A DNA stretch of 64,000 bases from Hexactinellida sp. DTS-2022 (Eukaryota; Porifera; Hexactinellida), in NCBI GenBank assembly GCA_028753945.1, contig JAPNXP010000010.1, forward strand, positions 1,057,042-1,121,041. Direction: 5' to 3'. The notes beneath the pieces were generated by a model that had not been told where the DNA came from, did not search any database, and was given only the letters and a program-made list of their open reading frames with translations. The position numbers and the translations under genes are program-made. Positions 25,465 through 36,402 of this stretch are shown here, in pieces (positions within the stretch are counted from its first letter, which is position 1; each line of letters opens with the position of its first letter).

Positions 25465-26049
25465 ATTACTATTTCTCCGTAGCCGGTGCCCTGCCCATAC
25501 ATCTATAGATATAGAGCTGAAACTTGGCATGTAGGTGCGGAGTGACCGTCTAATTTTCACCTTGAGGTTAAGATTTTTGATTAACAAATTTTGGACACAT
25601 TTTTAACATCTTTAATAATTTGTCTGATCCATAACTCAAAAAATGTTATACTAAACCCCAAATTTTTATTTCATCATTTAATTCACCATAAATTCTACGT
25701 CTGATGGGAGAGTATATTTTTAATAATGGGATTAATTTCTGCCATAAATTGGGATTGAAATTTATTTGTTACTCACACCTCAGTTTCAGTAAAACTGTTA
25801 ATTCTGATTCTATTGTTTCAACTTGTAATAATTATATTGATTTAACTTCTATTCAATTGCAGTATTACTATACAATGAATTGAAGAAATTAAATTAGTTT
25901 CATTTAATAAGGAAACCTCTTCAAAACAGGTTAAAGGTACGCAGGGTAAAATGAATTAAATCAAAGGATAAAATCAATTAGAAAAAGTCAAAGCAATTAA
26001 AATCAAATTAAAATCAAATTAAAGAATCGATAGCACTAGCATTCAAATA

Positions 26050-27640
26050 TTCTGCGTACCATTAACCTGTTTGGCATACCATTAACATTTTCGGTGTACC
26101 ATTAACCTGTTTGGCGTACCATTAACCTTTTCGGCGTACCATTAACCTCTTCGGCGTACCATTAAACTCTTCGGTGTACCATTAACCTGTTTGGCGTACC
26201 ATTAACCTTTTCAAAGGTGGGCACAGTTAATCAAAAAGTTAACTTCGTTAATCGTTAATCCGTTAATCAAAAATTTAACTTCGTTAACAGTTAATCCGTT
26301 AATTCGTTAAAAATTTAACGGAAGTTAACGTTAAACCGTTAAAGTTAATTTATATTATACAAACAACAACAAAATCAGTATCTTTTGCTATAAAACACCT
26401 CAAAAGTGCTCTATGTATAGAATGAGCCTTTGTTGGGTCATTAAGCTAAAGTATCAGCTTGATATCGTATAATCAGCGAATAATAAAGATAATAAATTAT
26501 TTATCGGAAGGGGAAAATATGCACCGTCATCAAAAGTTGGCACATTTATATGCCCATATATGGTCAAAATTGTAAAAAGTACGAGTGTCCTAGCGTTAAC
26601 GGACTAGTAACGGAAGTTAGAAAATGTACGGAAGTTAATAACTTCCGTTAATGATCTTAAATTTAACTTAAAAGTTAAATCGTTAATGAAAATTTAAGTC
26701 CGTTAATTAACGATTAACGGATTAACGGACTAGTGCCCAGCATTGAACCTTTTCGGCGTACCATTAACCTCTTCGGCGTACCATTAACCTGTTTGGCATA
26801 CCATTAACCTGTTTGGCGTACCATTAACCTTTTCGGCGTACCATTAACCTCTTCGGCGTACCATTAACCTGTTTGGCATACCATTAACCTGTTTGGCATA
26901 CCATTAACCTTTTCGGTGTACCATTAACCTTTTCGGTGTACCATTAACCTCTTTGGTGTACCATTAACCTCTTCGGTGTACCATTAACCTGTTTGGCGTA
27001 CCATTAACCTTTTCGGTGTACCATCTTTGGTATACCATTAAACTCTTCGGTGTACCATTAACCTCTTTGGCGTACCATTAACCTTTTCGGCGTACCATTA
27101 ACCTCTTCGGCGTACCATTAACCTGTTTGGCGTACCATTAACCTTTTCGGTGTACCATCTTTGGTATACCATTAACCTCTTTGGTGTACCATTAACCTGT
27201 TTGGCGTACCATTAACCTGTTTGGCATACCATTAACCTTTTCAGCGTACCATTAACCTGTTTGGCATACCATTAACCTGTTTGGCGTACCATTAACTTTT
27301 CGGTGTACCATCTTTGGTATACCATTAACCTGTTTGGTGTACCATTAACCTGTTTGGCGTACCATTAAACTCTTCGGTGTACCATTAACCTCTTCGGCGT
27401 ACCACTAACCTCTTTGGTGTACCATTAACCTTTTCGGTGTACCATTAACCTCTTTGGTGTACCATTAACCTCTTCGGTGTACCATTAACCTGTTTGGCGT
27501 ACCATTAACCTTTTCGGTGTACCATCTTTGGTATACCATTAAACTCTTCGGTGTACCATTAACTTCTTTGGCGTACCATTAACCTCTTCGGCGTACCATT
27601 AACCTTATCGGCGTACCATTAACCTTTTCGGCGTACCCTT
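26050..27640 (+). repeat. 20-bp minisatellite, about 50 copies
   Basis: Unit GGCGTACCATTAACCTSTTY with variants (GGTGTACC, GGCATACC, TTTTCGG). A truncated variant, GTACCATCTTTGGTATACC, recurs near 27016, 27151, 27305 and 27525, giving a hint of higher-order repeats. The array is split by the hAT element 26212-26745. Confidence 0.9.
26212..26745. mobile_element. hAT-type MITE inside the minisatellite
   Basis: Ends CAAAGGTGGGCAC and GTGCCCAGCATTG, with exact 8-bp duplication AACCTTTT (26204-26211, 26746-26753). Subterminal GTTAAT/ATTAAC motifs are heavily repeated. Confidence 0.9.
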
Positions 27641-28121
27641 AACTCAGCATTCAGTGTAGTAATAACATCCTTGAGTTTTAATATTTAATTAAGACTATTT
27701 ATTCTTGCATAATTCCTAATTTAACTAGTCCATTCAAATTCTTATGCGGACCTTTAACCTGTTTTGAAGAGGTTTACAGTAGGAATTTGTTGACTTAACT
27801 CAACTCACCGTGGATTACATTGCTAAAATTGTTAACTATTTATATAATTTATTCTCTTTACATAATGTATGAATGGCAATAAACTCAAGATGGTTTAAGA
27901 TAGAAACAAACTTCAAATTTATCAATCCTTCCTTTGTCCGGTAACAACTTAATAAATTACTCTAACGAAACACCTTGAGGCGTTCATTTCATGTCTAAAA
28001 AATCCAACATTGCAGCTGTGCCTACAGCATGTTCCTTTGGAGGCACAATAAATAAACTTCCACCAAAATATAGTGCCACCAAATGAACATGTGTCGGCAC
28101 AGCTGCAATTTTAGATTATTT

Positions 28122-28631
28122 TCTCCGTAGACGGTGCTCGAGCTCTGGCCACACTTTTATAAACAATGAGCTGAAACTTGGCATGTAGGTTCGGAGTGAC
28201 CGTCTAATTTTCACATGGGGTTGCGACCTATTTAAACTAATTATGGCTCATAACATGAAATAATTAATAGTGAACTTGATAAAATTTACATATTTGGATG
28301 GAGAGTTAAATTCTATACCTTTTGGCAAATCACAAATGTTCAATTTGGCCTAGGTTTGTACCATAAATGGGGTGCCAATCTCCTGTGTTTCCTCACACTA
28401 CAGATTCAGTAAACTGTTAAATCAATTTCCATTGTTTCAACCTTGTAATAATTATATTAAATCTAATTCCATTGTTTCAACTCGTAATAAATATATTTAT
28501 TTAACTTGTTAAATCTTACTCTATTGTTTCAACTTGCGATAATTATATTGATTTAATTTGTGAATTCGAGCTGGCTTTTATTTAATTATAATATTAATAT
28601 GCAATGGATTAAATTAAATAAAAATTAAATT
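28122..28631 (+). repeat. Hairpin-ended repeat, unit 18 (5' part)
   Basis: TCTCCGTAG start and body as far as the edge of the MITE at 28632. No 3' part with a hairpin follows beyond it. Confidence 0.7.
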
Positions 28632-29108
28632 CAGAGCATTAAAAGAGCGGCGCACCAGGTGCGCGCTCCTTTTAAATTTGAGGAGCGGAAGCTGGAGTTC
28701 GCTCCAAATTTTTAGGAGCGCGCTCCTAGTGAAACATATAGGCTCAGTTGATTTCTAATTGGCTGCATACGAAAACTTTAGTTCTAGACTAAATGAGTGA
28801 CTAATATTATGTAAGGTAACTAGTAATCACGAAAGATCAATAGATTGGATGTTATAGAAGAAGGCAGAAGGAAATTGATTATGTAATTCAGTATATCCCA
28901 TTTAGTCTAGAACTAAAGTTTTCGTATGCAGCCAATTAGAAATCAACTGAGCCTATATGTTTCACTAGGAGCGCGCTCCTAAAAATTTGGAGCGCACTCC
29001 AGCTTCCGCTCCTCAAATTTAAAAGGAGCGCGCTCCACCTTGCGCTCCTGAAAAATGGAGCGCGCACCTAGTGCGCCGCTCTTTGGAGCGCGCTCCTTTA
29101 ATGCTCTG
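28632..29108. mobile_element. Long-armed palindromic MITE
   Basis: Ends CAGAGCATTAAA and TTTAATGCTCTG. Inverted arms of roughly 170-200 bp contain repeated GGAGCGCGCTCC motifs and a shared block ending in the AGAAATCAACTGAGCC region. The centre (~28800-28905) is unpaired. hAT-like ends, but no matching 8-bp flanks. Confidence 0.7.
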
Positions 29109-29111
29109 GGC

Positions 29112-29690
29112 CCGTATTCACTAAGATTACTTAGTACTTAAGTACTAAGTATATACTTAAGTACTAAGTTCGTACTAGTTAAGTACACATACTTAAGTCG
29201 TATTCACTAAGAAATATTGTTGTACTTAAGTACATACTTAACTAAGTACGTACTTAAGTACGAAATTGAATTATATTTATTCAATTATATTTAATAGCAT
29301 AGCATATTAGTGTATGGAATGCTATTGTAATAGCTTGCTGTATTATTTTAACTTTAAAAAGAATATTCTCTTTGAAGTTCCTGCGATTTGCGTGCTTGAG
29401 AAAAAACAGAAACTTTTGAAAACAACAACCAATAGTAATAAATGTTGAAAATAGAATCATAAACTTCCCCTAAAGTAAAGCAAGTACTACTAGAAATCTA
29501 ATACAATGTTCTAATTAAACACCAACTTCTAAAGAGTCGATAAAAGAAAATTCATATAAGTTAAGACAACTTAGTTAAATCTTAGTGAATACCAATCTTA
29601 GTGAATATGACTTAAGTATGTACTTAAGTACACACTTAAATCTTAGTGAATACCAATCTTAGTGAATATGACTTAAGTAAGGTTATAGGG
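29112..29690. repeat. MITE-like region of CTTAAGTAC palindromes
   Basis: It starts GGGCCCGTATTCACTAAGAT, and inverted copies of ATTCACTAAGAT occur at the right. Perfect short palindromes such as AGTACTTAAGTACT recur. A ~70-bp direct duplication (CTTAGTGAATATGACTTAAG) lies at 29566-29690. Confidence 0.5.
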
Positions 29691-30682
29691 AAGGGAAAAA
29701 TGAAAATTGACCTGGAAGCTCGCAATTTTTAAAAAAATACCTCTATATATTACTAGTTAATCTAGTTAGGGAATTATGACTAAAAACCTCGAAAAAACGT
29801 GTTACCAAACAATTTCTACACAAGAGTCTTCTTCTGGGCCCGAATAAATTTAGAAAAAAAGTTGCAAGCCCAAACCCAGGAGGAAACTTTTTTATACCTC
29901 CTCAAACTCGGGGACCAGGGGCCAAAAATCGCCGATATGTTTAACCTTTTTTTTCATGAAAATCAATTTATATGGTGTATTTTGGAACAAGGAATTGTTT
30001 AGAAGCACCCATTTTATGCTAGCATTAATTGAACCTCTCGGAAATTTGAGCATTTACTTGAAAAATTCGAATATCTGAAATCTAATACTACAAAAGTTTG
30101 CTAAGCCCTATCAAATAAATTACTTGTTCATTATTCCCGCCCGTCCCAATTTTTACATTCCGTCCGGATTCATTTCTATTTACTTACGAACTTAAAAGTG
30201 CAAAATATTAGCTTTTGACTGATGTTAAATATTCCTAATGTATCAATTTTAATAAGTCAAGAATTTTAGATCATTACTTTTATATTTTGGGCATTGCCTT
30301 GTGTTTTTCTAATTAAATTAAATGAGAATATGTATTATTTGACATTGGATATGTTGTTTCATATTAATGGAATTAAAAAGAAAAGAAAAAATCCCGTCCG
30401 CCGTCCTTATTTTCTAAAAAATCTGGATGATAAACAAGTAAATTTTTTACATGTATTTATGTTGCGGTGTGTACCCACACACACTGTCATGTTAGTGTGT
30501 GCAGGTACACACTGCTGTATGACCCACACAATCAGTGTATTAGTGTGTGTGCCGGCACACACTGGTACCTGCCACAATTAATGACTAGACTACATTGTAT
30601 CAATAAACACTAAGGAGTTTGTGTAATTTGGGAAAGAGATCGAATGCTGGCTGCTATCTTCGTGTATTCGGTACATACAAAC

Positions 30683-30888
30683 CAGGAAATGAAAGGTTCA
30701 CGAACGAACTTATTGAACTTGAACTGAACGAACTGAACGCAAGACTTTTATGGCATTTACGCTGAACGAACTGAACGAACGCTGGTGGTGTTGAAGTTAG
30801 GAGGTGAACGTGAACGAACTGAACGTGCGTTAATTTGAAATGAACTGAATTTGGTTTATTCAGTCCGTTCGTGAACCTTCATTCCCTG
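30683..30888. mobile_element. hAT-type MITE in left arm of palindrome 1
   Basis: Ends CAGGAAATGAAAGGTTC and GAACCTTCATTCCCTG, with exact 8-bp duplication ATACAAAC (30675-30682, 30889-30896). The right arm keeps the empty site (CATACAAACTATA, complement near 32331-32345). Internal GAACGAACTGAACG repeats. Confidence 0.95.
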
Positions 30889-30935
30889 ATACAAACTATA
30901 ATTTTTTATTCCGTAATAATCATTATTTAATTATA

Positions 30936-31665
30936 GACTATAGTAGGATACTACAACTATTTAATACTACTCTAAGCAGCAAAGTTTCAAAATTGTTCGC
31001 TTATTTTCTGGGTGGCCTTTCTGCCTTATAGATAAGCCTAACTAGACCATTTATGATAGGGGTATAAAATTTAGGCAGGAGAAAGACAATCGAACTTCGA
31101 ATTCTCAATTTTTCCTTCAATTCCAGTATTACATCGAACTTAGTGTATTTGTTATTTTTCCATTTAAACTTTACTACATTGAATTCAAATCAAAGTATGT
31201 TTAAAGAGTTGCTTAGGGTTTTCATGTAGGTACTAGGTAGACTCAATGGATAGCTTTCCGACACGAATATTGCTTACTGCATTATGTATTTCAAAGTATT
31301 TACTACTGGGTGGCAGTGTTTCCGTCGATATGGGAATACCCATAGCATTTCCATATGATGGGAATGGGGAAAATTTCAGGCTATGGAAATTCCCGAGAGT
31401 TGAAATCCTATGGGAATGCTCTTTGCTGCGTGGTCATGTAAAGGATAAGAAATGCTATTTTAATAAAACGAAAACATGTTCCAAAGTATTCATATATTTG
31501 TAAGCATACGAAAGAATGTGTCATCCATCCTGTCTGTGAGCTGTTTTGTAATATATATTATGTATTATTGACTTGTAGTATGATCTAACTAACATCAACT
31601 GTGTAGTTAGGCTGGTCACGGGCTGATCTATAAAGCTGAATTGCCAACCTGAAAAAATGATGCAA
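30936..31665. other. Unique spacer of palindrome 1
   Basis: An 85-codon open frame at 31246-31503 has no recognisable domain. Within it ATGGGAAT and its complement recur several times, so it may be a decayed element. Confidence 0.4.
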
Positions 31666-31673
31666 TTTATAAT

Positions 31674-32294
31674 CAGGGCTGGAAGGAGCTGTTACAGCTA
31701 ACAGCAAATATAACAGCCAACTGTAGTTTAACTAGTAACATTGAATGCGTCATTAACAGCATATTAAGGGTCTGATATTTACATTAATCTCCTTTTGTAT
31801 CTCATAGGAGACATTCTATAATAATTGGGATCGAAATTCAACTGTGAAAGAACGATTTGCAATTACTGGGCCCTCTTAATTAAAAGCGAATAGTTTCTTA
31901 TTTATAGAAACTAAAAAAAATCTGCTAAATACAATTTTACCTTCTGTGGCTTAAATATACTGACAATTGTCAAGTGTACTTTTGTGTAAGCAGGTGAATA
32001 GATAAATTTTCAGTAGTGTGGCGCTTACACCGCAAGCAGAGTAATATACTATATGTATAGTATGGGCATAGAGTTCACAGTTTGTATAATATCTGGAGTG
32101 AGTAAAACTCCTCTACCCCCTTATCTACACCCATCGTAAGTGTTTCCAGATACTCTATACTTGATAAATTTACTGAAAATAGACTTGATATAAATTTCCA
32201 AAGAAGGAGTGTCAAAATAAGCTGTAAATAGCAAGAGTAATGCTGTTAACAGTTAACAGAAAAATAGGCTATTACAACATTTCTAACACTCCTG
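31674..32294. mobile_element. hAT-type element at the inner edge of palindrome 1
   Basis: Ends CAGGGCTGGAAGGAGCTGTT and ...TTCTAACACTCCTG, with exact 8-bp duplication TTTATAAT (31666-31673, 32295-32302). The inner breakpoint of the right arm falls at this duplication. Confidence 0.85.
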
Positions 32295-32988
32295 TTTATA
32301 ATTAATTATTATTATCACGGAATAAAAAATTATAGTTTGTATGTACCGAATACACGAGGATAGCAGCCAGCATTCGATCTCTTTCCCAATTACACAAACT
32401 CCTTAGTGTTTATTGATACAATGTAGTCTAGTCATTAATTGTGGCAGGTACCAGTGTGTGCCGGCACACACACTAATACACTGATTGTGTGGGTCATACA
32501 GCAGTGTGTACCTGCACACACTAACATGACAGTGTGTGTGGGTACACACCGCAACATAAATACATGTAAAAAATTTACTTGTTTATCATCCAGATTTTTT
32601 AGAAAATAAGGACGGCGGACGGGATTTTTTCTTTTCTTTTTAATTCCATTAATATGAAACAACATATCCAATGTCAAATAATACATATTCTCATTTAATT
32701 TAATTAGAAAAACACAAGGCAATGCCCAAAATATAAAAGTAATGATCTAAAATTCTTGACTTATTAAAATTGATACATTAGGAATATTTAACATCAGTCA
32801 ATAGCTAATATTTTGCACTTTTAAGTTCGTAAGTAAATAGAAATGAATCCGGACGGAATGTAAAAATTGGGACGGGCGGGAATAATGAACAAGTAATTTA
32901 TTTGATAGGGCTTAGCTAACTTTTGTAGTATTAGATTTCAGATATTCGAATTTTTCGAGTAAATGCTCAAATTTCGAGAGGTTCAATT

Positions 32989-34061
32989 CACAGTGGTTTA
33001 TTGACAGGAAGTAGTGCCAAAATTTCAATGTTCTCAAATCACACTAAACCATTTTTATCGTTTTAAGCATAATCTAAAACGTAGGAAAATTAAATTTCAG
33101 CTAAAAATTCGATAGTTTTTAGGAGATATAATGCAACAAATCATCACACAACAACAACAGAATCATTTTATTTTTAGAATTTTGTGGTTTCATAATCTTG
33201 CTTCAGACCATGCTCATATTTTCGGTAGGCTTCTTACACTATGACCTAAGACTCTCAATACATATAATTGTACCTTAGATCATCCTAAAACAGTTGAATT
33301 TCAGATATATATCAGTGTTATCACGTCAACTCTTAGTGTAGTGGATCATTTCAAAATATGTTTAAACAAAAAGTCCGGACAGATATATAACTTTTAGGAG
33401 GTGCCTAATTTTGTGGTGGTGCGAAGTGGTGTGTACCCAGACAAGTTTCTATCTTATAATGACCTAATAAACTTCTGTTTTAACTACTTTCTAACCCCGC
33501 GGCGCAAACCAAAATCTACTTGTCTATATACGGGGACTTTGAAAATTCATATACGAAGATTTTAATTTTAATTATCAAAATTTCATCAATTTGTAAACTA
33601 AATGAATAATTTAGAAGCGTGGGATTACTTTTCAAGCAAGGAATTTATACTGGTTGCTGTAATGCATTAGAAAATGCAAGGGTGATCAAATGCCAAAATT
33701 GGATCAATGAAAAACTGGTGGAATCTTTGATGTTAAAAAAGCTGGTTATTTAACTGGTCTAGGCTCTCGAATTACATTATTATTTTAATCTATATCTACA
33801 CCATGCGTTTATTTAGAGTTGCACATAAATGAATTAGCTCTAGTTTATTTGAAAATACTAATTTAGAAAATATTTGTGGAAACTATGAGAGTCTGAAAAA
33901 TACTATGACGTCATAACTTAAAAATAAGATGCCGTACTAATTTTATGAGTCCATAAATGGATTCACAGGTATCGATAACCCATTGGTATATAATACATTT
34001 GATAGGTCTATCTGCCTTGGAAATACCTACTTCCTGTGAATGGTCCAAATAAACCACTGTG
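32989..34061. mobile_element. Transib-like element with CACAGTG ends
   Basis: Both ends begin CACAGTGGTTTATT and then share ACAGGAAGTAG at different spacings. The 5-bp duplication CAATT (32984-32988, 34062-34066) is exact. The empty site GCTAGCATTAATTGAACC survives in the left arm near 30018. A 5-bp duplication and CAC-initial ends are hallmarks of Transib elements, and CACAGTG equals the RAG recombination-signal heptamer. No transposase is encoded in the 1,073 bp, so it is non-autonomous. Confidence 0.8.
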
Positions 34062-34339
34062 CAATTAATGCTAGCATAAAATGGGTGGTTCTAAACAATT
34101 CCTTGTTCCAAAATACACCATATAAATTGATTTAATGAAAAAAAAAGGTAAAACATATCGGCGATTTTTGGCCCCTGGTCCCCGAGTTTGAGGGGGTATA
34201 AAAAAGTTTCCTCCTGGGTTTGGGCTTGCAACTTTTTTTCTAAATTTATTCGGGCCCAGAAGAAGACTCTTGTGTAGAAATTGTTTGGTAACACGTTTTT
34301 TCGAGGTTGACATATAATTTGGGCTAAAATTCCCTAACT

Positions 34340-35004
34340 AATCGTGCAAGTATAAGCTTTCTACTATTCAAACTAAAGACTATATAAACTATAATGTAAA
34401 AATTTCAGTACTAATCCTATATAGTCGCCTGAGAACGTTTCGATATGTAAATCCATTTTTTCTCGATATACCTGAATTAGTAAATGTTCCTTATCCAAAG
34501 ATGAGGGTAACTGGGTATATTCCGAATTGATATGAATAGCGTTTAAAAGAAAATTGCGAAATAAAAAAATTCGATAAAAAATATAAAATTTATTTTTCTA
34601 AATTTTTTAATCTCATAGATGCTAAATTGCAAGATACTCTAATCCATCCAGTTCTACGACATGTTTGAAAGATTTTTCACAATCACATCCTTAATCAAAA
34701 ATAAAAATTTTTCGAGTGTTCGTTCTCAGGCGCGAAATCACTTGTTTAGAAAAAAACTATTTTTTTTCGATTTTATCGTTAAATCATCTAAGTAGTATAG
34801 GTTGAGCGATTGTGTTCAAAAAATTGTTTTTCTAAAAAAATAATTAAATTGTATAAAATTCTGACCTTTGGATGAAGAATTCTCACCTCAGGTGTGAAAT
34901 TTTGAAATTATTTTAACTGCCATTTTTCTTGGCATAATAGTCTTCTTTGATATCTGAAAAAAATATTTGCAAAACAATTTAGTAATTTATACCCAGCACC
35001 ACTA
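34340..35004. other. AT-rich sequence, nothing firm
   Basis: The words CGCCTGAGAACG (34427) and CGTTCTCAGGCGCG (34721) are inverted over a ~290-bp interval and may be the ends of an old MITE. The ten-base CCCTATAACC at 35005 mirrors GGTTATAGGG at 29683, possibly the outer ends of a larger element that includes palindrome 1. Confidence 0.35.
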
Positions 35005-35158
35005 CCCTATAACCTTAAGGCGTTGATGACATGGCGAAAAAAATCAAAATTGCATCAGTGCAGACACCATTTTTTTTGGAGGCACTATCAATTAGCCAAC
35101 CACCAAACTATAGTGTCACCAAAGGAACATGTGTTGGCACAGCTGCAATTTGGATTTT
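35005..35158 (+). repeat. Hairpin-ended repeat, 3' fragment
   Basis: Only the junction CCTTAAGGCGTTGATGACATG and a diverged hairpin (35035-35158) remain, outside the main array. Confidence 0.7.
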
Positions 35159-35330
35159 AGTCTTATTATAATGAGAAGTTGAACATTCACTTGTTTGAAC
35201 ATAATGTAATTAAATTAACCCATCCAATTAGTTGCAAGTTGTCGTGATGCGAGTTGACGGACTTCCGTTTAGTGAATTCACTGATGTACTTGAGTTAAAA
35301 AACACGATCTATTTGACTTTTATTATTTAG

Positions 35331-36402
35331 TGCAAAGAACAGGAAGCTCATCAGAATGGATAGAACTAATACATTCCATTATCACATAGTCTATCAAGCA
35401 TGGAATGCATATCTGAGAATGGTTGACATAGATTATCCTCGCACTACACATGTCCCAAGTGTAAAGATCAACAAGAAGTGATAATTTTAGATGGCATAGC
35501 AATGGGAACAATGAAAGCGGTTCCAAAGTGGCTGCAAATTTCGACCAGAATCAGCACTACCCCATTATTAGAAAACAGCTTCTTTAATATTGTTCTGCAG
35601 ACTTGGCAAAAATATTTTCAATGACCTATTGAATTCTCTTAACCAACAAATGGCCAACTATATTTTATTTAGTTCCAGTAGGACTGAAAATTTGGTGACT
35701 ATAAGTGGAGATTATAGAAATGTTAAGAAAGCGATAGAGCTCCTCTGTCATACAGACCCTATATCCGGAGTATTCCAATTCTCTATACTGGGACCTAATG
35801 ATCGAAAAGACATAGCTCTCATTGACCATGGAAAATCAGTTAGTGAAGATTCCTTGATTTCAATTTACCAAAAATGCATACGTTGGATATATATTATTAA
35901 ATTCTATCCAACCTACAAAAGATAAAACAGGTCTCGTCACTTTACATCCGACAGTTTCCACGCTATTGCAAAGCATCTTGGCACAAATTAAAAGTCTATT
36001 TAGCAGAATATCAAGAAGATTAGTTAATTTTTTTCCAGAAAGCAACAACTATTTCAACTATTTCCCAACTTTTACAACATGCTATAAGTAAGTTCAAATT
36101 TGTTAATTTTGTAGTAATAATATTTAGAGCTTTTCTATACGTTTTGAAAATTACAAAATACTCAATTATTTTGGGAACTATTCGCACTGAGACAGCATAG
36201 GTTGATAGATTCGTTTTTTTATTGAGTTGTAGTTTCTTAGAGTTAGCTTGAGTTTGTTTTAAATCAAACTGGACATTTCCCCCCATTCTACCCAAATTTA
36301 CACATTCTATTTTTGACTTCTATCTTCTACAGGATTCCAGTATACAAAAATCGGGAAGAAGATTCAACTGAAAAGTGTCTCAAACCTTTGGCATCTTAGG
36401 TA
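35331..36402 (+). pseudogene. Transposase-derived (HMGXB3/KDZ-like) gene fragment, left arm
   Basis: Plus-strand coding pieces in order: a leader with MDRTNTFHYHIVYQAWNAYL (from about 35355); a Zn-binding CPKC followed by EVIILDGIAMGT (about 35445-35530); a 111-codon piece (35590-35925); HPTVSTLLQSILAQIKSL running to FNYFPTFTTCY and a GTAAGT donor (36088). After an intron of about 245 nt with acceptor TTCTACAG (36334) comes IPVYKNREEDSTEKC and a stop at about 36402. The order CxxC, LDG..mG, then Y.YFP and a Cys-rich tail recalls large uncharacterised families in sponges and cnidarians that resemble the HMGXB3 C-terminal region; the KDZ link is my inference. Reading-frame changes near 35450, 35600 and 35870 make it a broken gene, and the conserved downstream half of the family is absent. 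Confidence 0.5.

Larger units (their letters stand above)
25913..27775. mobile_element. Element with 31-bp inverted ends filled by a minisatellite
   Basis: The ends AAACCTCTTCAAAACAGG... (25913-25943) and the complement (27745-27775) are near-perfect inverted copies continuing to CGCA. Between them lie short unique flanks and the 20-bp minisatellite. It interrupts repeat unit 17, whose halves resume on either side. The minisatellite word AACCTGTTT resembles the terminal repeat itself, so the array may have grown from the element's own end. Confidence 0.75.
25474..28120 (+). repeat. Hairpin-ended repeat, unit 17, interrupted
   Basis: TCTCCGTAG start. The body breaks at ATAAGG where the minisatellite element 25913-27775 lies, resumes at AGGAATTTGTTGACT, and ends with hairpin 27997-28120. 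Confidence 0.75.
29767..34335. repeat. Large inverted duplication (palindrome 1)
   Basis: Left arm about 29787-30935 and right arm about 32296-34306 are near-identical inverted copies; weaker matching (TTAGTTAGGGAATT) extends to the stated limits. A 95-codon open frame reads identically in both arms (30294-30581 plus, 32435-32722 minus). It is probably not a gene, because no domain is visible. The left arm has a private hAT MITE (30683-30888) and the right arm a private Transib-like element (32989-34061). The spacer holds a third element (31674-32294). Confidence 0.85.

Noticed and set aside
26050-27640. 20-bp repeat array as a coding repeat protein
   Set aside because: The 20-bp period is not a multiple of three and no frame stays open through the array.
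4249-28120. Regular repeats as a CRISPR array
   Set aside because: Repeats are 57 bp to 1.4 kb with homologous, not unique, intervals, and the genome is eukaryotic with no cas genes.
31246-31503. 85-codon frame in the spacer of palindrome 1 as a gene
   Set aside because: Built around repeated ATGGGAAT and its complement, which suggests a decayed palindromic element; no domain.
30294-32722. Identical 95-codon frames in both arms of palindrome 1 as a conserved gene
   Set aside because: Identity follows from the inverted duplication, not from selection. The composition is biased by a CACAC/GTGTG-rich hairpin and no domain is visible.
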